Notes: a model not told the origin generated them from the letters alone. A DNA stretch of 64,000 nt from Streptomyces rhizosphaerihabitans (GCF_025399795.1 NZ_JAODTZ010000010.1:62001-126000), one strand, 5' to 3'; shown: positions 24,269 to 33,123, numbered from the stretch's first letter. Numbers and translations are program-made.

Positions 24269-26131
24269 ATGAGCACGGCAGGACAGCAGAACGGGCCGGA
24301 CAGACGGGCTCTGCTGCGTGCCGCGGTCGCCGTACCGGCGGCCGGCGCGGCGGCAGTGGCGTTCGAGGAGGCCCCGGCGCGGGCCGCCACCACCGGCCGG
24401 GGAGGCCGGTTCGACACCGAGAGCCCGCGCTTCGCGCTGGCCGTCCTTCCCGACACGCAGTACCTCTTCGACGCCGACAGCGCGGACCCGGCCCCGCTGC
24501 GCGAGACCTTCCGCTACCTCGTGGCGGAGCGGGCCGAGGCGAACATCGCCTTCATGACGTACCTCGGCGACGTCACCGAACACGGCACCGAGGACGAGAT
24601 CGGACGCGCCGCCGACACCTTCCGCACCCTCCACGGCAAGGTCCCCTACAGCGTCCTGGCGGGCAACCACGACATCCCGTCCTCGACGGACGACCAGCGG
24701 GGCGACACGGCCTATCTCGCGGCGTTCGGCCCCGACCGCTACGCCTCCATGCCCACCTTCCGCGGCGCCTCTCCCGACGGCTACAACAGCTACCACGTGC
24801 TCCGCGCGGGCGGCCGGGAGTGGCTGGTGCTCGCCCTGGACTGGAGGGTGTCGGCCAAGGGACTGCGCTGGGCACAGGGCGTGCTGGACGCCCACCCCAC
24901 GCTTCCCGCCGTGCTCACCACGCACGACATCGCATGGGCGGACGACGACGGCGCGGCCCGGCTCTCGGACAACGGCAAACGCCTGTGGGACGGTCTCGTC
25001 CGGGGCAACGACCAGATCTTCCTCGCCCTGGGCGGCCACTACTGGCCGTCTGGGCGCACGGTCCTGTCCAACGACGCCGACAACGATGTCCACGTTCACA
25101 TCACCAACTATCAGGACCGCTACTACGGCGGTGCCGGGATGATCCGCACCTACTCCTTCGACCTGGTCCGGGGCGTCATCGACGTCGAGACGTTCGCGCC
25201 GTGGTTCCTCGCCCGGGACCCCGAGAGGCGGACGCCGCTGGAAGCCGAGACCATCGAACTGACCGGCCCTGTCGACCGGTTCAGCCTGCGTATCGACTTC
25301 GACGAGCGCTTCGAGGGCTTCGCGCCCGTCGTCCCGACGAAGCCGCGTCCCGCCTCCGCCGTGATGCCGCACGGCACGGTGGCGTACTGGCGTTTCGACG
25401 GCTCCGGGACGGCGCCGGGCGCACCCGTCGCGGACGGCACGGTCGTACCGGACCTCACGGGCCACGGGAACGACCTGACCGTGAGCCGGCTGCACGCGAG
25501 CGGCCCGGGCGTCCTCACCTGGTCGCCGGACCACCATCCCGGTCAACCCGCCCGTGCCAGCCTCCACTTCGACGGCGGCAAGAGCCCGGACCGCGGCGCC
25601 GTCCTGACGACGAGCGCCCAAGCCGCCCTGAACAGCGCGAAGTTCACCCGGGGCTACACCATCGAGACGTTCATCCGGCTGCCCGACCCCTTCGAGGGCG
25701 ACCACGCCTGGATGGGCATCCTGAGCTGGGAGGGCCGCAACGGCGACGCGGGCAAGACGACCGGCTGGTCCCCGCTGGAGCCCACCTGCAGCCTCAACCT
25801 GTCGCCGGAGCGTTTCCTGCAGTTCGTCGTCTATCCGGCACGGCAGGACGCCGACCCGACTTCCTGGAGCCATGTCCTCCCCGTGGGCCGCTGGACCCAT
25901 GTCGCCGTCGTCAACGACGGCCGCCGCACCGTGCTGTACGTCGACGGCTCGAGGATCGCCCGGAATCCGACGCAGCCGTCCACCGGGATCGCGACGCTCG
26001 GCAAGCCCTTCGTCATCGGTGCCACCCAGTTCGACGAGGGCTTCGGGCAGGGTTTCTACGGCTGGATCGGCGACACCCGCATCGTCGACCACGCCCTGTC
26101 CGTACGGGACTTCCTCACGCCCTTCGCCTAG
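24269..26131 (+). CDS. Tat-exported metallophosphoesterase with LamG-like jellyroll domain
   Basis: 620 aa. The N-terminus (DRRALLRAAVAVPAAGAAAV...ARAA) is a twin-arginine-type signal. A calcineurin-like phosphoesterase domain follows, with metal motifs PDTQY, YLGDVTEHG, GNHD and LGGHYWPSG. From about residue 370 a LamG/pentraxin-like jellyroll appears (YWRFDGSGTAP, WTHVAVVNDGRRTVLYVDG), typical of carbohydrate or surface binding. It is probably a secreted phosphatase or nuclease-type enzyme held near a polymer. The start overlaps a GTTCACCTGGA element (24252-24262) that matches one PHO-box unit, but no adjacent second unit exists. Confidence 0.88.
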   Translation: MSTAGQQNGPDRRALLRAAVAVPAAGAAAVAFEEAPARAATTGRGGRFDTESPRFALAVLPDTQYLFDADSADPAPLRETFRYLVAERAEANIAFMTYLGDVTEHGTEDEIGRAADTFRTLHGKVPYSVLAGNHDIPSSTDDQRGDTAYLAAFGPDRYASMPTFRGASPDGYNSYHVLRAGGREWLVLALDWRVSAKGLRWAQGVLDAHPTLPAVLTTHDIAWADDDGAARLSDNGKRLWDGLVRGNDQIFLALGGHYWPSGRTVLSNDADNDVHVHITNYQDRYYGGAGMIRTYSFDLVRGVIDVETFAPWFLARDPERRTPLEAETIELTGPVDRFSLRIDFDERFEGFAPVVPTKPRPASAVMPHGTVAYWRFDGSGTAPGAPVADGTVVPDLTGHGNDLTVSRLHASGPGVLTWSPDHHPGQPARASLHFDGGKSPDRGAVLTTSAQAALNSAKFTRGYTIETFIRLPDPFEGDHAWMGILSWEGRNGDAGKTTGWSPLEPTCSLNLSPERFLQFVVYPARQDADPTSWSHVLPVGRWTHVAVVNDGRRTVLYVDGSRIARNPTQPSTGIATLGKPFVIGATQFDEGFGQGFYGWIGDTRIVDHALSVRDFLTPFA

Positions 26132-26161
26132 GCATCGGCCCCTGATCGCGACCTCTCGTCA

Positions 26162-26206
26162 AGGCGCCCGGCCGGTCCGGCAGTTCGCGCCGGACCGGCC
26201 GGGCGC
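26162..26206. terminator. Long terminator after the LamG metallophosphatase
   Basis: Perfect 18-bp stem GGCGCCCGGCCGGTCCGG and its complement with a 9-nt loop, 30 bp after the stop. It works in either direction and is also downstream of the marR remnant. Confidence 0.85.
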
Positions 26207-26277
26207 CCGGGGGAGTGCCCGTAGGCAGGAGGAGCGCACCGGCACCCTCTCGCGAGAGTCCGGGGACGTGAGCCGGG

Positions 26278-26436
26278 TCAGTACTTGAGCTTGAGGAGGA
26301 TGCGGGCCGGCTCTTCCAGCCCGGCCGGCTCCAGCTTCTCCGTCAGGGCGGGTGCCAGGGCCTCGCGGCGGGCCCGGTCAGCACGCTCGAAGAGGTCCCG
26401 GCCCTCCTCGGCGATGGTCGCCTCGGCGTCGCGGTC
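26278..26436 (-). pseudogene. 3' remnant of a MarR-type regulator gene
   Basis: The minus-strand frame ending at 26278 reads EATIAEEGRDLFERADRARR followed by EALAPALTEKLEP and ends RILLKLKY. This is the pattern of a MarR-family C-terminus after the wing (DRRAVxVTxTEEGR). The DNA-binding half should lie at higher coordinates but is replaced there by the antisense of an SDR fragment. It has no start codon of its own. Confidence 0.55.
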
Positions 26437-26757
26437 AGCGTGATCGAGCCCGGCGCGGTGGCCACCGAGTTCGTCGCCAACGTCCGCGCCGACCGCGGCA
26501 TCGAGGCCCTCGTCGCCGGGACGGGTGTCTACCAGCCGGTGATCGGCACCTGTCTGGAGCGCACCGCGAAGTCGTTCTCCACGGCCCAGGGCGCCCGCGA
26601 GTGCGCGCAGGCCGTCGTCGTCGCACTGACGGCCGACGAGCCCGGGTTCCGCTACCGGAGCTCCGAGTGGGCAGCGGGTTTCACGGGCATCGAACTCGCC
26701 GACGCGGACGGCTCGGCCGTGCAGGACCTCACCACGTCCTGGCTGGCGGAGTGAGCA
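26419..26757 (+). pseudogene. 3' remnant of a short-chain dehydrogenase gene
   Basis: The plus-strand frame begins abruptly with RLGVAVSVIEPGAVATEFVA, the region after the SDR catalytic Tyr-Lys. It continues for about 105 residues through GVYQPVIGTCLERTAKSF and SSEWAAGFTGIELADADGS to TSWLAE and a stop. The cofactor-binding and catalytic parts are missing. A GTG at 26440 could start a 104-aa product, but it would have no active site. Confidence 0.7.
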
Positions 26758-26867
26758 CCTGTTCCCTTCCGGCCGTTCATGCCCGACCCTGATCTGCGGG
26801 CGGTGCGCACGCACCGCCCGCAGATCGCGGCGATGCGTGCCGGGAACCGGGAACGAGGGGTGCGGGC

Positions 26868-27965
26868 ATGGGCGTACGCGGGCGGACGGCTGCCCTGGTG
26901 ACCGGCGGCAGCGGGTTCGTCGGGAGTCATCTGGTGAGGCGGCTGCTGGAGCGGGGCTACCGGGTCCACACCACCGTACGAGGGACCGCGGACGCGGCGA
27001 AGGTGCGGCCGCTCCGGGAGATGCAGGAGGCTTTTCCCGGCAGGCTGGCTCTGTTCGAGGCGGATCTGCTGGCCGAGGGGTCCTTCGACGCGGCGATGAG
27101 CGGCTGTGGCGTGGTCTTCCATGTGGCGTCGCCGTTCCTGATGCCGGAGAGGATCAAGGACGGCCGCCGGGACATGGTCGACCCGGCCCTGCTCGGCACG
27201 CGCAATGTGCTGGCGGGAGTGGAACGGACACCGACGGTCGAGAAGCTCGTCCTCACCTCCACCGTCGGCGCGATCTTCGGCGACTACATCGACGTCCGCA
27301 GCATGGACGGCGGCGTCCTGTCGGAGAAGTACTTCAACACCACCAGTACGGTCGAGAACAACCCGTACCACTACGCGAAGACGCTCGCGGAGCGCGCGGC
27401 CTGGACGGCGGAGGCGGCCCAGGACCGCTGGCGCCTGGTGTCCGTCAACCCCGGCCTGATCCTCGGCCCGTCCCTCACCCCCGCATCGGAATCCGGCAGC
27501 CTGTTCCTGCTGGACGAACTCTTCAAGGGCTACTTCTTCTACGGCGCCCCCGATTTCAGCTTCACCACGGCGGACGTCCGCGAGGTCGCCGACGCGCACA
27601 TCGCGGCGGCGGAGCGCAGCGGCGCCAAGGGCCGCTACATCGTCGCGGCCGAGACCATGACGTCCTTCCACGACATGGCGCGCGTCATCCGCGGCCGGTA
27701 TCCCCGCGCCCTCCGGCTGCCCCGCACCGCGCTCCCGCACTGGCCGGTCCGCATCCTCGGTCCGGCGTTCGGACTGACCCAGGACTACATCCGCAAACAC
27801 CTCGGCATCCGGTTCCGGGTGGACAACAGCCGGAGCGTGCGGGAACTGGGGATCACCTACCGCCCGGTCGAGGAGACCCTCCTCGACCACTACGAGACCT
27901 GGCGGAACCGGCGCGGGACGGCCGCGGGAAAGCCGACGCGTGCCGATGGAGCGGCGGGGTCCTGA
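26868..27965 (+). CDS. NAD-dependent epimerase/dehydratase (extended SDR, flavanone/cinnamoyl reductase-like)
   Basis: 365 aa. The cofactor motif TGGSGFVGSHLVRRLLERG lies near residues 13-31. LTSTVGAIFGDYID provides the catalytic Ser/Thr and YHYAKTLAERAAW the YxxxK pair; NPGLILGP is typical of the dihydroflavonol-4-reductase-like group. Such enzymes reduce ketones or aldehydes on small molecules with NADPH. The C-terminal 60 residues (ALRLPRTALPHWPVR onward) are the substrate-binding part. It stands alone between the marR/sdr scar and DedA. Confidence 0.88.
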   Translation: MGVRGRTAALVTGGSGFVGSHLVRRLLERGYRVHTTVRGTADAAKVRPLREMQEAFPGRLALFEADLLAEGSFDAAMSGCGVVFHVASPFLMPERIKDGRRDMVDPALLGTRNVLAGVERTPTVEKLVLTSTVGAIFGDYIDVRSMDGGVLSEKYFNTTSTVENNPYHYAKTLAERAAWTAEAAQDRWRLVSVNPGLILGPSLTPASESGSLFLLDELFKGYFFYGAPDFSFTTADVREVADAHIAAAERSGAKGRYIVAAETMTSFHDMARVIRGRYPRALRLPRTALPHWPVRILGPAFGLTQDYIRKHLGIRFRVDNSRSVRELGITYRPVEETLLDHYETWRNRRGTAAGKPTRADGAAGS

Positions 27966-28175
27966 TCACGGATTTTCCCCGGCGCGCGCATGCCACCAGG
28001 GGCCGGAACCGCAGCGCGGACGCCCCCCGCTCCCGGCGTGACAAGCCGCACGTCCGGGCCGCCCTTCAGGACGACCAGGTAGGCTTCCCGGCGAGCGCTC
28101 CGGGGAAGCGCACCCCGGTGATCATGCGAAACGCGGTCGCCCGGGTTACGTACACCGAAACGGGAGGAACCGGCG

Positions 28176-28826
28176 TTGCACGTCCAGGACTGGCTCGAGA
28201 CGGTGCCCGCGGTCAGTATCTACGCGCTCGTGGCCCTGGTCATCGGCTTGGAGAGCCTGGGTATCCCGCTGCCCGGAGAGATCGTCCTGGTCTCGGCGGC
28301 GCTGCTCTCCTCGCAGCACGGCGGCATCAACCCGGTAGTCCTCGGCGCGTGCGCCAGCCTCGGGGCGATCGTCGGCGACTCCATCGGATACGCCATCGGC
28401 CGCAAGGGCGGACGTCCGCTGCTCGCGTGGCTCGGCGCGAAGTTCCCCAGACACTTCGGCGAAGCCCATGTCGCCACGGCCGAGCGTTCCTTCCAGAAGT
28501 GGGGCATGTGGGCCGTCTTCTTCGGCCGCTTCATCGCCCTGCTGCGGATCTTCGCGGGCCCGCTCGCCGGTGTGCTGCGGATGCCGTACTGGAAGTTCCT
28601 GATCGCCAACGTCCTCGGTGGCATCATCTGGGCCGGCGGCACCACCGCGGTCATCTACTACGTCGGTGTCGTCGCAGAGTCCTGGCTGAAGCGCTTCTCG
28701 TGGCTCGGCCTGGTCGCCGCGGTGCTCATCGGTGTCGCCTCCATGCTGATCGTCCGCCGCAAGGCGAAGAAGGCGGCCACCGAGCACGGTGCGGCGGAGC
28801 CGGAGCCCGTCCCCGCCGCGGAGTAG
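28176..28826 (+). CDS. DedA-family membrane protein
   Basis: 216 aa from a TTG at 28176, preceded by GGGAGGAAC. DedA/VTT signatures are clear: LESLGIPLPGEIVLVSAALL, a GDSIGYAIGRKGG loop, and FFGRFIALLRIFAGPLAGVLRM, followed by two more membrane helices and a charged Ala/Glu/Pro tail. DedA proteins support membrane potential and lipid carrier recycling, and some members flip undecaprenyl phosphate. That would complement uppP elsewhere in this window. Confidence 0.9.
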   Translation: MHVQDWLETVPAVSIYALVALVIGLESLGIPLPGEIVLVSAALLSSQHGGINPVVLGACASLGAIVGDSIGYAIGRKGGRPLLAWLGAKFPRHFGEAHVATAERSFQKWGMWAVFFGRFIALLRIFAGPLAGVLRMPYWKFLIANVLGGIIWAGGTTAVIYYVGVVAESWLKRFSWLGLVAAVLIGVASMLIVRRKAKKAATEHGAAEPEPVPAAE

Positions 28827-28863
28827 AACCCGCCCCCGCCCCCGCCGCCGCCGACGAGAGCGG

Positions 28864-29394
28864 CTACTCGTGGATCTCGCGGTGCGCCTTCGCCAGCTCC
28901 ACGTAGAAGACGCCGTTCAGCGAGAGCCCCTCGCGCTCTTCGTCGGTCAGCGGACGCTTGACCTTGGCGGGGACACCCGCGACGAGTGAGCCGGGCGGGA
29001 CCTGCATCCCCTGGGGCACCAGCGCCTGCGCGGCCACCAGCGATCCGGCCCCGATCACGGCCCCGTTGAGCACCGTGGCGCCCATGCCGATCAGACAGTC
29101 GTCCTCCACGGTGGCGCCGTGCACCACGGCGTTGTGGCCGATCGAGACCCGCTCCCCGACGGTGAGGGGGAAACCGGGGTCCACATGCAGAGTGCAGTTG
29201 TCCTGCACATTGCTGTCGGCGCCGATGACGATCGGGCCGCAGTCGGCGCGCAGTACCGCGCCGTACCAGACACTCGCGCCCGCGTTCAGCCGGACGTCTC
29301 CGATGAGCACGGAGGTGGGCGCCACGAACGCCTCCTGGTCCACCTGCGGGGCCTTGCCGCCGATTCCCCTGATCAGCGCCTGCTGTGTCGTCAC
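28864..29394 (-). CDS. Gamma-class carbonic anhydrase-like hexapeptide protein
   Basis: 176 aa left-handed beta-helix. The GTG at 29392-29394 starts VTTQQALIRGIGGKAPQ. Hexapeptide turns run from VAPTSVLIGDVRLNAGASVW to PPGSLVAGVPAKVKRPL. Histidines at the zinc positions are present (TLHVD; VSIGHNAVVHGATVED). Many relatives (YrdA/PaaY-like) lack measurable carbonic anhydrase activity, so the reaction is not certain. The C-terminal helix LSLNGVFYVELAKAHREIHE packs on the helix. It is convergent with dedA. Confidence 0.88.
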   Translation of the reverse strand: MTTQQALIRGIGGKAPQVDQEAFVAPTSVLIGDVRLNAGASVWYGAVLRADCGPIVIGADSNVQDNCTLHVDPGFPLTVGERVSIGHNAVVHGATVEDDCLIGMGATVLNGAVIGAGSLVAAQALVPQGMQVPPGSLVAGVPAKVKRPLTDEEREGLSLNGVFYVELAKAHREIHE

Positions 29395-29533
29395 CGTGTC
29401 ACCGTCTCGTCGTCTCGTGGTCCGGTCCCTCTGAGTACACCGGCACCGTATGTCATCCGCCGTGCGCCCCGGTGGGGCGAAGATCACAGCCGTGCGGCCG
29501 CATCGGCATGGCCACTCTGAGTACCGTGAACGG

Positions 29534-30352
29534 GTGTCCAGGAGCAAGAACACGTTCTCATCATGGCGGCGACGCCTCGCGCAGCGCGCCGTCCACGCGG
29601 GCTGGGCCTGGGTGCAGCGCGCGGGTGCGGTCTCGGCCGAGCACCCGGGACGGTTCCGCTTCGGTGCCATGGGGGAGAACACCAGACTGGCCTTCCCGCT
29701 GGGCACGGTCTTCGGCGAACGCTGGATCCACCTCGGCTCGTACTGCATCGTCGCCGAGCAGGTCACGCTGACGGCGGGCCTGATGCCCGATCTCGACCTC
29801 GGTCCCGACCCGATCCTGCGCATCGGGGACGGCGTCGTCCTCGGCCGCGGCAGCCATGTCATCGCCGACACGACGGTCACGATCGGCAGCGACTGCTACT
29901 TCGGGCCCTATGTGTATGTCACGTCGACCAACCACTCGTACGACGATCCGCACGAGCCCATCGGCAAGCAGTGGCCGCGGATGGAGCCCGTGGAGATCGG
30001 GCCCGGCTGCTGGATCGGGACCGGTGCGGTGATCCTTCCCGGTGCGCGGATCGGACGCAACGTCGTGGTCGCCGCCGGTGCGGTGGTACGCGGTTCGGTG
30101 CCGGACCACTCCGTCGTCGCGGGCGCCCCCGCGCGGGTCGTCCGACGCTGGGACCCCGTGGACGGATGGCAGCCGCCGCTGCGCACACCGCCGCCGGTGC
30201 CGATTCCCGACGGGGTGACCCCGGAGCAGTTGCTGGCGCTGTCGGAACTGGACGAGGAGACGGTCGCGCGGCTCGCGGAGCTGGACCTCGACGCGCGGGA
30301 CGCCGCCGAGGACGTACACGCGCAGTCGGGTGACATCCGCGCCGAGTCCTGA
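29534..30352 (+). CDS. Left-handed beta-helix acyltransferase (maltose/galactoside O-acetyltransferase-like)
   Basis: 272 aa from the GTG at 29534. An N-terminal 60-residue basic helical region is followed by hexapeptide repeats (LRIGDGVVLGRGSHVIADTTVTIG) with the catalytic-type His in TSTNHSYDDPHEPIG, then VEIGPGCWIGTGAVILPGARIG and VVAGAPARVVRRW. The residues after VTPEQLLALSELDEE form an acidic helical tail not usual for short members. Likely substrates are sugars or cell-envelope glycans with acyl-CoA as donor. It is divergent from the gamma-CA gene. Confidence 0.85.
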   Translation: MSRSKNTFSSWRRRLAQRAVHAGWAWVQRAGAVSAEHPGRFRFGAMGENTRLAFPLGTVFGERWIHLGSYCIVAEQVTLTAGLMPDLDLGPDPILRIGDGVVLGRGSHVIADTTVTIGSDCYFGPYVYVTSTNHSYDDPHEPIGKQWPRMEPVEIGPGCWIGTGAVILPGARIGRNVVVAAGAVVRGSVPDHSVVAGAPARVVRRWDPVDGWQPPLRTPPPVPIPDGVTPEQLLALSELDEETVARLAELDLDARDAAEDVHAQSGDIRAES

Positions 30353-30683
30353 ACGGGACGGACCCGGTCCGTCGATCGGGGGCGGACGGTTCGTTGCGCG
30401 GAGGTGGGCCGGTCCCTCGTGCAGGGCGGACGGGTTGTCGGCGCGGGCGTGGGCAGGTGCCTCGTGCAGGGGGACCGTCCGTCGTGCGGGGTGGGGCGGG
30501 GCCGTCGGCTGGGGTGGGCCGGCTTCTCGACCGGGTGGACGGTCCGGTGGTCCGGTGTGGTGGGTCCGTCGTTCGGGTGGGCCGGTTTCCAGGCCGGGCG
30601 GGCGGTCCGGTGTCCCGGTGTGGGCCGGGTCCTCGACCGGGTGGACGGTCCGGTGTGGGCCGGGTCCGTCGGCCGGAGCCGGT
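30353..30683. repeat. GC-rich degenerate repeat tract behind the DMT exporter gene
   Basis: On the minus strand, blocks beginning CCGGCCCAC recur about eight times at 21-60-bp spacing from the exporter stop outward. Two copies of a 24-bp block, 30526-30549 and 30632-30655, are identical. The tract fills the gap between two convergent stops and contains no convincing gene. Confidence 0.7.
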
Positions 30684-31541
30684 TCAGCCGGTCGCCAGCA
30701 GCACCGTGCCGACCAGCGCCAGCGCCGCTCCGGCGGCCTGCACCGCGCGCAGCCGCTCCCTGAGGACACCGCGCGCGGCCAGGGCGGTGACCACCGGGTA
30801 GAGCGAGGCGAGAACGGCGGCGACGGTGACCGGGCCGTGCTGGGCGGCGACCGAGTACGTACCGTTGGCTGCGACGTCGGCGAGACCGACGAAGGCGAAC
30901 GCGGGCAGCGAGACCCAGGGGAAGCCGCCCTGGGCAAGGGCGGGCGAGCCGCGTCGAACGGAGACGGCCAGGGCGGCGCCACCGGTGACGACATTGGTCA
31001 CGCGCTGCACGAACAGTGCCAGGAAGAGTCCGGTGACCGACGACGACGCCTCCGCGATCAGCGCGAACACCGTGCCGAAACCGGCGGCCGCGATCAGCGT
31101 CAGGAGGATCGCCTGCCGCTGCACGGCCGCGCCCCGCAGCTGGGGCCCGCCCGCGAGGACGACACCCGCCACGGCGACCGCGATGCCCGCGATCTGCAGC
31201 AGGCCCGGACGCTCCCCGAGGAACAGGCCGACGCCGATGGGGACGGCCACGGCCAGCGATCCGAGCGGGGAGACCACGCCCATCGGACCGAGCGCGAGCG
31301 CCTTGTAGAAGGAGAGCAGAGCGACCGGGCCCACCAGCCCCGCGGCGACCGCGAACCACAGCTGCGGCCCCGCCGCGCTCCAGCCGCCGGTGGCCAGCAC
31401 GATCGCGCCGAGGACGACCGCCGCGATCGACTGGGAGGCGACGACCACCGTGAGAGCGGGCGTGCGCCGGGTCAGCAGACCTCCGCCGAAGTCGGCCAGG
31501 CCCCACAGGAGGCTGGTGGCCAGGGCGAAGAGTGCTGTCAC
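30684..31541 (-). CDS. DMT-superfamily (EamA) exporter
   Basis: 285 aa from the GTG at 31539-31541, ten predicted membrane helices in two EamA repeats. The first repeat contains TSLLWGLADFGGGLL and SFYKALALGPMGVVSPLGSL; the second contains QGGFPWVSLPAFAFVGLADVAAN and SLYPVVTALAARGVLRERL. EamA proteins export metabolites such as amino acids or cysteine derivatives; the substrate is unknown. It is divergent from an XRE-cupin regulator with a clear dyad in the gap, which suggests regulation by that protein. Confidence 0.88.
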   Translation of the reverse strand: MTALFALATSLLWGLADFGGGLLTRRTPALTVVVASQSIAAVVLGAIVLATGGWSAAGPQLWFAVAAGLVGPVALLSFYKALALGPMGVVSPLGSLAVAVPIGVGLFLGERPGLLQIAGIAVAVAGVVLAGGPQLRGAAVQRQAILLTLIAAAGFGTVFALIAEASSSVTGLFLALFVQRVTNVVTGGAALAVSVRRGSPALAQGGFPWVSLPAFAFVGLADVAANGTYSVAAQHGPVTVAAVLASLYPVVTALAARGVLRERLRAVQAAGAALALVGTVLLATG

Positions 31542-31590
31542 GGGGTGCCTCGCAGTACAGTTCGGTGGACGATCAGGTGCACCACACGAT

Positions 31591-31608
31591 AGTTCATCTG
31601 ATTGAACT
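31591..31608. promoter_or_regulatory. Candidate XRE-cupin operator
   Basis: Perfect inverted repeat AGTTCA-TCTGAT-TGAACT, 50 bp from the exporter start and 27 bp from the regulator start. Confidence 0.65.
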
Positions 31609-31634
31609 CTGTCATTCACAATATTGGACGGAAT

Positions 31635-32207
31635 GTGTCGGATCTCGACCTGCTGACTCAATCCCTGGCGCGCAATGTGAAGCGCTGGCGCACCGAGCGC
31701 GGCTTCACCCTGGAGGCGCTCGCCGCTCGCGCCGGCGTCAGCCGCGGCATGCTCATCCAGATCGAGCAGGCCAGGACCAATCCCAGCCTGGGTACCGTCG
31801 TCAAGATCGGCGACGCGCTCGGCGTCAGCATCACCAGCCTCCTCGACTACGAGCAGGGGCCCAAGGTCCGGATCGTCCCCGCCGACCAGGCCGTACGGCT
31901 GTGGCACACCGAAGCGGGCAGCTACAACCGGCTGCTGGCCGGCACCGAGGCACCCGGCCCGCTGGAGATGTGGGACTGGCGGCTCATGCCCGGCGAAGGC
32001 AGTCCCTCCGACCCGCACCCGACCGGCACCGTCGAACTCGTGCACGTCATCGAGGGCGACATGACCCTCACCGTCGACGGCGTCGAGTATCTGGTCCCCG
32101 AGGGGGCGAGCGTGTCGTTCGAGGCCAACACCCCGCACACGTACGCCAACAGGGGCGAGGTCCCGGTCGAGATGGTCATGGCCGTGTCGGTCCCGCTCGT
32201 GCACTGA
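31635..32207 (+). CDS. XRE-family regulator with C-terminal cupin
   Basis: 190 aa from the GTG at 31635; a TTG at 31602 would add 11 residues and overlap the dyad. The HTH_3 domain lies at about residues 6-65 (RGFTLEALAARAGVSRGMLIQIEQ and ARTNPSLGTVVKIGDALG). The cupin_2 barrel is at about 95-185 (HPTGTVELVHVIEGDMTLTV; FEANTPHTYANRG). Regulators of this build bind a small ligand or metal in the cupin and often control the adjacent transporter, here EamA. The stop codon is part of a 35-bp tandem repeat. Confidence 0.92.
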   Translation: MSDLDLLTQSLARNVKRWRTERGFTLEALAARAGVSRGMLIQIEQARTNPSLGTVVKIGDALGVSITSLLDYEQGPKVRIVPADQAVRLWHTEAGSYNRLLAGTEAPGPLEMWDWRLMPGEGSPSDPHPTGTVELVHVIEGDMTLTVDGVEYLVPEGASVSFEANTPHTYANRGEVPVEMVMAVSVPLVH

Positions 32208-32383
32208 AGTCCCTGATGGGCCCGTCCCTGTTCGCGAACTGAAGTCCCCGGTGGGCCGGTCTCGACTCGTGCGCTGAAGTCCCTGGCGGGGCCGTCCCGA
32301 TTCGTGTCGTGCGCTGAAGTCCTGGGCGGGACCGTCCCGATTCGTGAACCGAAGCTCCGCCGGGCCGTTCCGAATCGTGTGCC
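32204..32383. repeat. Five 35-bp units spanning the XRE-cupin stop codon
   Basis: Units start at 32204, 32239, 32274, 32314 and 32349 with CTGAAGTCC (the last decayed to CCGAAGCTCC), each followed by a GGGnCCGTCCC block and TTCGTG. Unit 3 carries a 5-bp insertion. Because 35 is not divisible by 3, the TGAs of units 1-3 fall in all three frames. Confidence 0.88.
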
Positions 32384-32462
32384 GACGGCCTTCGGCGGGT
32401 CGATTCGGCCGTGCGTCGACGGCTCCCGTCGGGCGGGTCCGCACGGCTGTTAGCGTGCCGTC

Positions 32463-33020
32463 ATGCGCGCACCCATCGGACACTTCGACCACGCCGTCCC
32501 CGCCCCCGACTGCCTGGACGAACTCACCCGTCCCGTCGCCGACGCCGTGCGCGTCTGGCGTGGCGGCACCGCCGCCGAGCAGATCGTCTACGTCGACACG
32601 AACCCCGAGTGGGCCGACACCGCCACCTTCGTCGAGCACTACGGCAAGGACCTGCTCGACCGGTCCGCCAACTGCGTGGTGGTCGCGGGCAGGCGTGGCA
32701 GCGAGACCACGCTCGCCGCCTGCCTCGTCCTGTCCACCGCCCGCGTCGACGTCAACGGTGCCGTACGACGTCAACTGGGCGCCCGGAAGGCCTCGTTCGC
32801 TCCGATGGACACCGCGACCGGCGAGACCGGCATGGAGTACGGCGGCATCACGCCCGTCGGACTCCCGGGCGACTGGCCGGTGTTGATCGACTCGGCCGTC
32901 GTCGAGTTGCCGTACGTCCTCGTGGGCAGTGGCCGCCGACGCGGCAAACTCCTGGTACCGGGCAGGGCGTTCGCGGAACTGCCGAACGCGGTGGTGATGG
33001 AGGGTCTGGGCGTCGCCTGA
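32463..33020 (+). CDS. YbaK/EbsC-type aminoacyl-tRNA deacylase
   Basis: 185 aa. It resembles the YbaK/ProX trans-editing family that clears mischarged tRNA: the Lys-containing AVRRQLGARKASFAPMDTATGETGMEYGGITPVGLPGDWPVLID block aligns with the conserved substrate pocket, and ELPYVLVGSGRRRGKLLV is the typical C-terminal strand pair. The N-terminal segment (residues 1-70) is longer than in the shortest YbaK proteins. Specificity for Cys-tRNA-Pro or another pair cannot be read. Confidence 0.85.
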   Translation: MRAPIGHFDHAVPAPDCLDELTRPVADAVRVWRGGTAAEQIVYVDTNPEWADTATFVEHYGKDLLDRSANCVVVAGRRGSETTLAACLVLSTARVDVNGAVRRQLGARKASFAPMDTATGETGMEYGGITPVGLPGDWPVLIDSAVVELPYVLVGSGRRRGKLLVPGRAFAELPNAVVMEGLGVA

Positions 33021-33123
33021 CGGTCCACGCCGGTCGTGAACCGTCCGTCCTCGACGGGATCCGCCCTCCTCGACGGGCCGGTGTCCGATGGGGATCCGTT
33101 CCTGCCGGGGGTCGGTGGCCTGC

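Noticed and set aside
26440-26757. Functional 104-aa protein from the GTG at 26440
   Set aside because: It would consist only of the C-terminal third of an SDR without the cofactor site or catalytic residues and has no clear ribosome binding site.
32204-32383. Possible CRISPR array
   Set aside because: Units are directly adjacent with no unique spacers and diverge steadily, and no cas genes are present.
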